DNA of 64,000 nucleotides, from positions 248,001 through 312,000 of the forward strand of contig JAVBLR010000006.1 in assembly GCA_031553395.1 (NCBI GenBank). The letters run 5' to 3'. Below the pieces are notes generated by a model that was not told the origin of the DNA, ran no database searches, and was given only the letters and a program-made list of their open reading frames with translations. Position 1 is the stretch's first letter. Each line of letters opens with the position of its first letter. Both the position numbers and the translations under genes were made by a program. Origin of the DNA: WRGA01 sp031553395. GTDB taxonomy: Bacteria; Bacteroidota; Bacteroidia; Bacteroidales; WRGA01. Shown one piece after another: positions 61,518 to 64,000 of the stretch.

Positions 61518-62429
61518 ATGCATTCGGTTCATAAAAAATACAGTTGGTTAATATCAATATTTTTAATTGTTTTTTTTTCTCAGATAATTTCGGCACAGCA
61601 GTTATCTGCAGAATTTTATGCTCCAAAAGATTTAACCGTTTTTTTTGATTATACTTCTATATATGGAAAAGATAAAACTAAAGGAATTGGAAGTTTAGTT
61701 GTTGAAACAGGAAAATATTTCTTGGGAAAGCCTTATGTTGCCGGAACATTGGAAGTTGGAAATTCTGAGCAATTAATTGTAAATCTGAGTGAATTCGATT
61801 GTACAACATTTGTGGAAACATGTTTAGCTCTTTCCCGCACAATAAAGAATGAATCTTTTGACAGTAAAAATCCGAATGAGGAAAATTTTAGATTATTCGC
61901 ACAAGAACTCGAAAAGATAAGATACCGTGATGGCAAAATAAATGGCTATCCTTCCCGCCTTCATTATTTTTCCGATTGGATACAAAATAACCAAAAGAAA
62001 GGTGTTGTTACGGATGTTACGGCTTCAATAGGAGGAGTTGCATATTCGATAAATATAGGTTTCATGTCGGCAAATCCGGATAAATACAAACAATTATCCA
62101 ACAATCCTGATTTTATTGCGGATATTGCTAAAGCCGAACGAAGGGTAAATTATTCTGATTTATATTATATCCCCAAATACAAAATAGAAGCAATCAAAAA
62201 GCAAATTCAAACAGGCGACATTATTGCATTCACAACGAATATTCAAGGGTTGGATGTTTCTCATGTCGGACTTGCTGTTTGGCAAAAAGGGGAATTATAC
62301 CTTTTGCATGCCTCTCTTAGTGCAAAGAAAGTGATTGTTTCAACTCAACCATTAGTTGCATATACTCAGGGAGTAAAGAATCATACGGGAATTATGGTAG
62401 CGAGGCCAAACGATATTAAAAATAATTAG
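61518..62429 (+). CDS. DUF1460 protein, N-acetylmuramoyl-alanine amidase-like
   Basis: The 303-residue exported protein has a signal peptide ending at SAQQ. The DUF1460 features are F-D-C-T-T-F-V-E-T-C near residue 95, with the nucleophile Cys, and D-V-S-H-V-G-L-A near residue 252, with the catalytic His, an NlpC/P60-like arrangement. Structural work on the family suggests a cell-wall amidase; the substrate here is inferred. A TTG start nine bases upstream is open, but ATG 61518 is preferred. Confidence 0.85.
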   Translation: MHSVHKKYSWLISIFLIVFFSQIISAQQLSAEFYAPKDLTVFFDYTSIYGKDKTKGIGSLVVETGKYFLGKPYVAGTLEVGNSEQLIVNLSEFDCTTFVETCLALSRTIKNESFDSKNPNEENFRLFAQELEKIRYRDGKINGYPSRLHYFSDWIQNNQKKGVVTDVTASIGGVAYSINIGFMSANPDKYKQLSNNPDFIADIAKAERRVNYSDLYYIPKYKIEAIKKQIQTGDIIAFTTNIQGLDVSHVGLAVWQKGELYLLHASLSAKKVIVSTQPLVAYTQGVKNHTGIMVARPNDIKNN

Positions 62430-62498
62430 CCATTCGTAAATTAATTCCAATTAAGAGTAATTTTTATTCTAATATCTTATTATTCAACTTTTTTAAAG

Positions 62499-62506
62499 TA
62501 ATTTTG
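62499..62506 (+). promoter_or_regulatory. -7 element of RNase P RNA
   Basis: TAATTTTG, exact TAnnTTTG match, six bases before the first base of the RNA. Confidence 0.6.
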
Positions 62507-62511
62507 CACAT

Positions 62512-62857
62512 GCAGTAAGTTGGCTTGCCGCTCTTTGGTTTTAGAGGGAGGAAAGTCCGGGCAACACAGAGCACCACACTTCTTAATGGGAAGCTGTTTG
62601 TGAAAGCAGAGTAACGTAACAGAAAATAACCGCCTTGTTTTACAGGGTAAGGATGAAAAGGCGAGGTAAGAGCTCACCGTTTTTGTGGCGACACAAAAAG
62701 CAGTACGTCTTGTGGGTTGTAAGGCCATGTACACCGGCGCAGTAGGGTTGCTCGCCCGATGCTGGGGGGTAGGCCGCTAGAGTTTCGGTGTGAGCCGAAA
62801 TCGAGATAAATGGCAAGCGTCTGAAAAGATACAGAACCCGGCTTATAGATTTACTGC
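62512..62857 (+). ncRNA. rnpB: RNase P RNA (class A)
   Basis: About 346 bases. The 5' end (GCAGTAA) pairs with the 3' end (TTACTGC) to form P1. The conserved GAGGAAAGTCCGGGC lies near 62551 and the conserved ACAGAACCCGGCTTA near 62831, the two halves of the P4 catalytic core. TAAGAGCTCACCG and GGTAAGGATG in between fit the specificity region. A T run follows immediately as terminator. The RNA cuts the 5' leader from tRNA precursors. Confidence 0.95.
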
Positions 62858-62911
62858 TTTTTTATTTAGTAATTAATTGCAATAACAAATAACAAAAACA
62901 GGGTTTGGTAA

Positions 62912-64000
62912 ATGCCTGAAGAAAAAAAAGATTCCATAATCAACAAGGCGGTCGCAAATACCAAAAGGCTTATCCATTTTCTGCAGGAGGGAATATGGCG
63001 TGTTACCGAATTACCCAGTGGAATCCAACGGTTTTGTTATAATATCATCAAATCATTTATAATGGCTATTAAGCGTTATGATGAAGACCAATTGCAAACA
63101 AAAGCTTCAGCCTTAACGTATAACACATTACTTTCTCTTGTTCCCATGTTGGCTGTACTTTTTGGTATAGCTAGAGGATTTGGATTTCAGAATATCATTC
63201 AAAGTCAATTATTTGACATTCTTCCCGGACAAAAAGATGCATTGGAACAAGCATTAAAATTTGTAGATTCATATTTGGAACAAACCAAAAGCGGCGTTTT
63301 TGTAGGAATAGGGCTTGTATTGTTATTGTGGACAGTGATGAATTTGTTGGGAAATATCGAAGACACATTCAACAATATATGGCGTGTACAGAAATCCCGA
63401 AGTTGGTTCCGGAAATTTACCGATTATTTATCATTATTCCTTATACTTCCTGTACTTGTAATTTGTTCCGCCGGAGTATCTATTTTTGCTTCTACTGCAT
63501 TGTTAGATACAATGGAAAATCTGGCATTTATAAGTCCGATTGTAAGTATAATAATAAAATTAATACCCTATGTGATTATTATTCTCACACTTACAGGAGT
63601 ATATATGTTTATTCCGAATACAGAAGTTAAGTTTATTAATGCATTCGGCGCTGCTTTTGTTGTGGGAACAGCTTTTCAATTTTTTCAGTTCTTATATATT
63701 TCGGGTCAACTCTGGGTTTCAAAATACAATGCCATTTATGGAAGTTTTGCAGCATTGCCATTGTTGTTACTTTGGTTACAACTATCTTGGGTTATTTGTC
63801 TTTTTGGTGTAGAGCTAGCGGCTGCAGGTCAGAATATAGATAGTTTCAGCTTTGAAAAAGATGCGAAAAATATTAGTCGGCGTTATAAGGATTTTTTAAC
63901 TATCTTAGTCTCTGCTATAATTGTAAAGCAATTTGAAAAAGGAGAAAAACCCTTAACGGAGCACGACATATCTTTATTATACAAAATTCCGTCAAGATTA
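62912..64000 (+). CDS. YihY/BrkB family membrane protein, 3' end cut by window
   Basis: The frame stays open from ATG 62912 to the end of the window (363 codons, no stop reached). The N-terminal soluble stretch precedes the YihY core: K-A-S-A-L-T-Y-N-T-L-L-S-L-V-P near residue 65, then L-W-T-V-M-N-L-L-G-N-I-E near residue 138, and several membrane segments ending near A-A-A-G-Q. YihY proteins were once mistaken for RNase BN; transport or lipid flipping has been proposed. It starts 55 bp after the RNase P RNA. Confidence 0.9.
   Translation, partial: MPEEKKDSIINKAVANTKRLIHFLQEGIWRVTELPSGIQRFCYNIIKSFIMAIKRYDEDQLQTKASALTYNTLLSLVPMLAVLFGIARGFGFQNIIQSQLFDILPGQKDALEQALKFVDSYLEQTKSGVFVGIGLVLLLWTVMNLLGNIEDTFNNIWRVQKSRSWFRKFTDYLSLFLILPVLVICSAGVSIFASTALLDTMENLAFISPIVSIIIKLIPYVIIILTLTGVYMFIPNTEVKFINAFGAAFVVGTAFQFFQFLYISGQLWVSKYNAIYGSFAALPLLLLWLQLSWVICLFGVELAAAGQNIDSFSFEKDAKNISRRYKDFLTILVSAIIVKQFEKGEKPLTEHDISLLYKIPSRL

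Noticed and set aside
63328..63630. Separate 100-residue gene near the window end
   Set aside because: It is another frame of the YihY gene that runs unbroken from 62912 to the window end.

Overview
The window is AT-rich bacterial DNA that reads as a member of the Bacteroidetes, most probably Bacteroidales. The support is: promoters of the TTG-N19-22-TAnnTTTG type, almost no Shine-Dalgarno sequences, a one-piece hybrid two-component regulator (propeller, Y_Y_Y, kinase, receiver and AraC domains), a type IX secretion sorting domain, a ParC of Bacteroidetes length, a DUF1460 protein, a SPOR lipoprotein and many SPII or SPI secreted proteins of lineage-restricted type. No ribosomal RNA, tRNA, CRISPR array, integrase or classical transposase was seen.

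Layout. (1) 140-7189: a lipid-type operon resembling E. coli ynbABDC (CDP-alcohol phosphatidyltransferase, CdsA paralogue, PAP2/dual-specificity phosphatase, hydrolase-methyltransferase fusion), with an added patatin-like protein and an SDR. Three of the six core proteins lack canonical catalytic residues. (2) 7482-8618: a small Spy-like periplasmic protein and an unknown protein. (3) 8997-11768: a small defence/stress patch with an MNT-HEPN fusion, an AbiH-family protein and a RelE/ParE-type toxin-antitoxin pair. (4) 12065-16408: two SGNH hydrolase-like proteins and an MBOAT O-acyltransferase, a probable surface-glycan O-acetylation cassette. (5) 16606-36432: a long run of secreted or lipoprotein genes (YARHG, MORN/YwqK, ankyrin, tandem paralogue families), interrupted by a DUF559 endonuclease gene bracketed by palindromic repeats. 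(6) 36454-46869: a TlpA-like thioredoxin, a carboxymuconolactone decarboxylase, a cupin, a T9SS-secreted vWA protein, a stand-alone LytTR regulator with a NAGPA-like glycosidase, and the hybrid two-component regulator. (7) 47012-64000: housekeeping genes (parC, a membrane-anchored MutS homologue, a CPBP protease, ppk1, uvrB, murB, dnaB, ispE, a SPOR protein, DUF1460, RNase P RNA and a YihY gene cut by the window end).

Four points deserve most attention. First, 21-bp-period direct repeats (ATTTCATACA type) lie exactly 40 bp, start to start of the gap, before a -7 element at two distant places: upstream of the SGNH/MBOAT operon and upstream of the LytTR gene. This looks like a LytTR regulon joining two glycan-modifying operons. 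Second, a family of REP/BIME-like palindromic elements (CCCCTAAAGGGG arms) occurs at four sites plus a half copy. One element and the half copy bracket the DUF559 gene, which sits next to a shortened member of a tandem gene family. Third, the ynb-like cluster carries family-wide or local losses of catalytic residues. Fourth, many intergenic spaces hold long hairpins built of iterated short words, usually just after stop codons.

All assignments come from reading the sequence and from memory of protein families. No database search was run.
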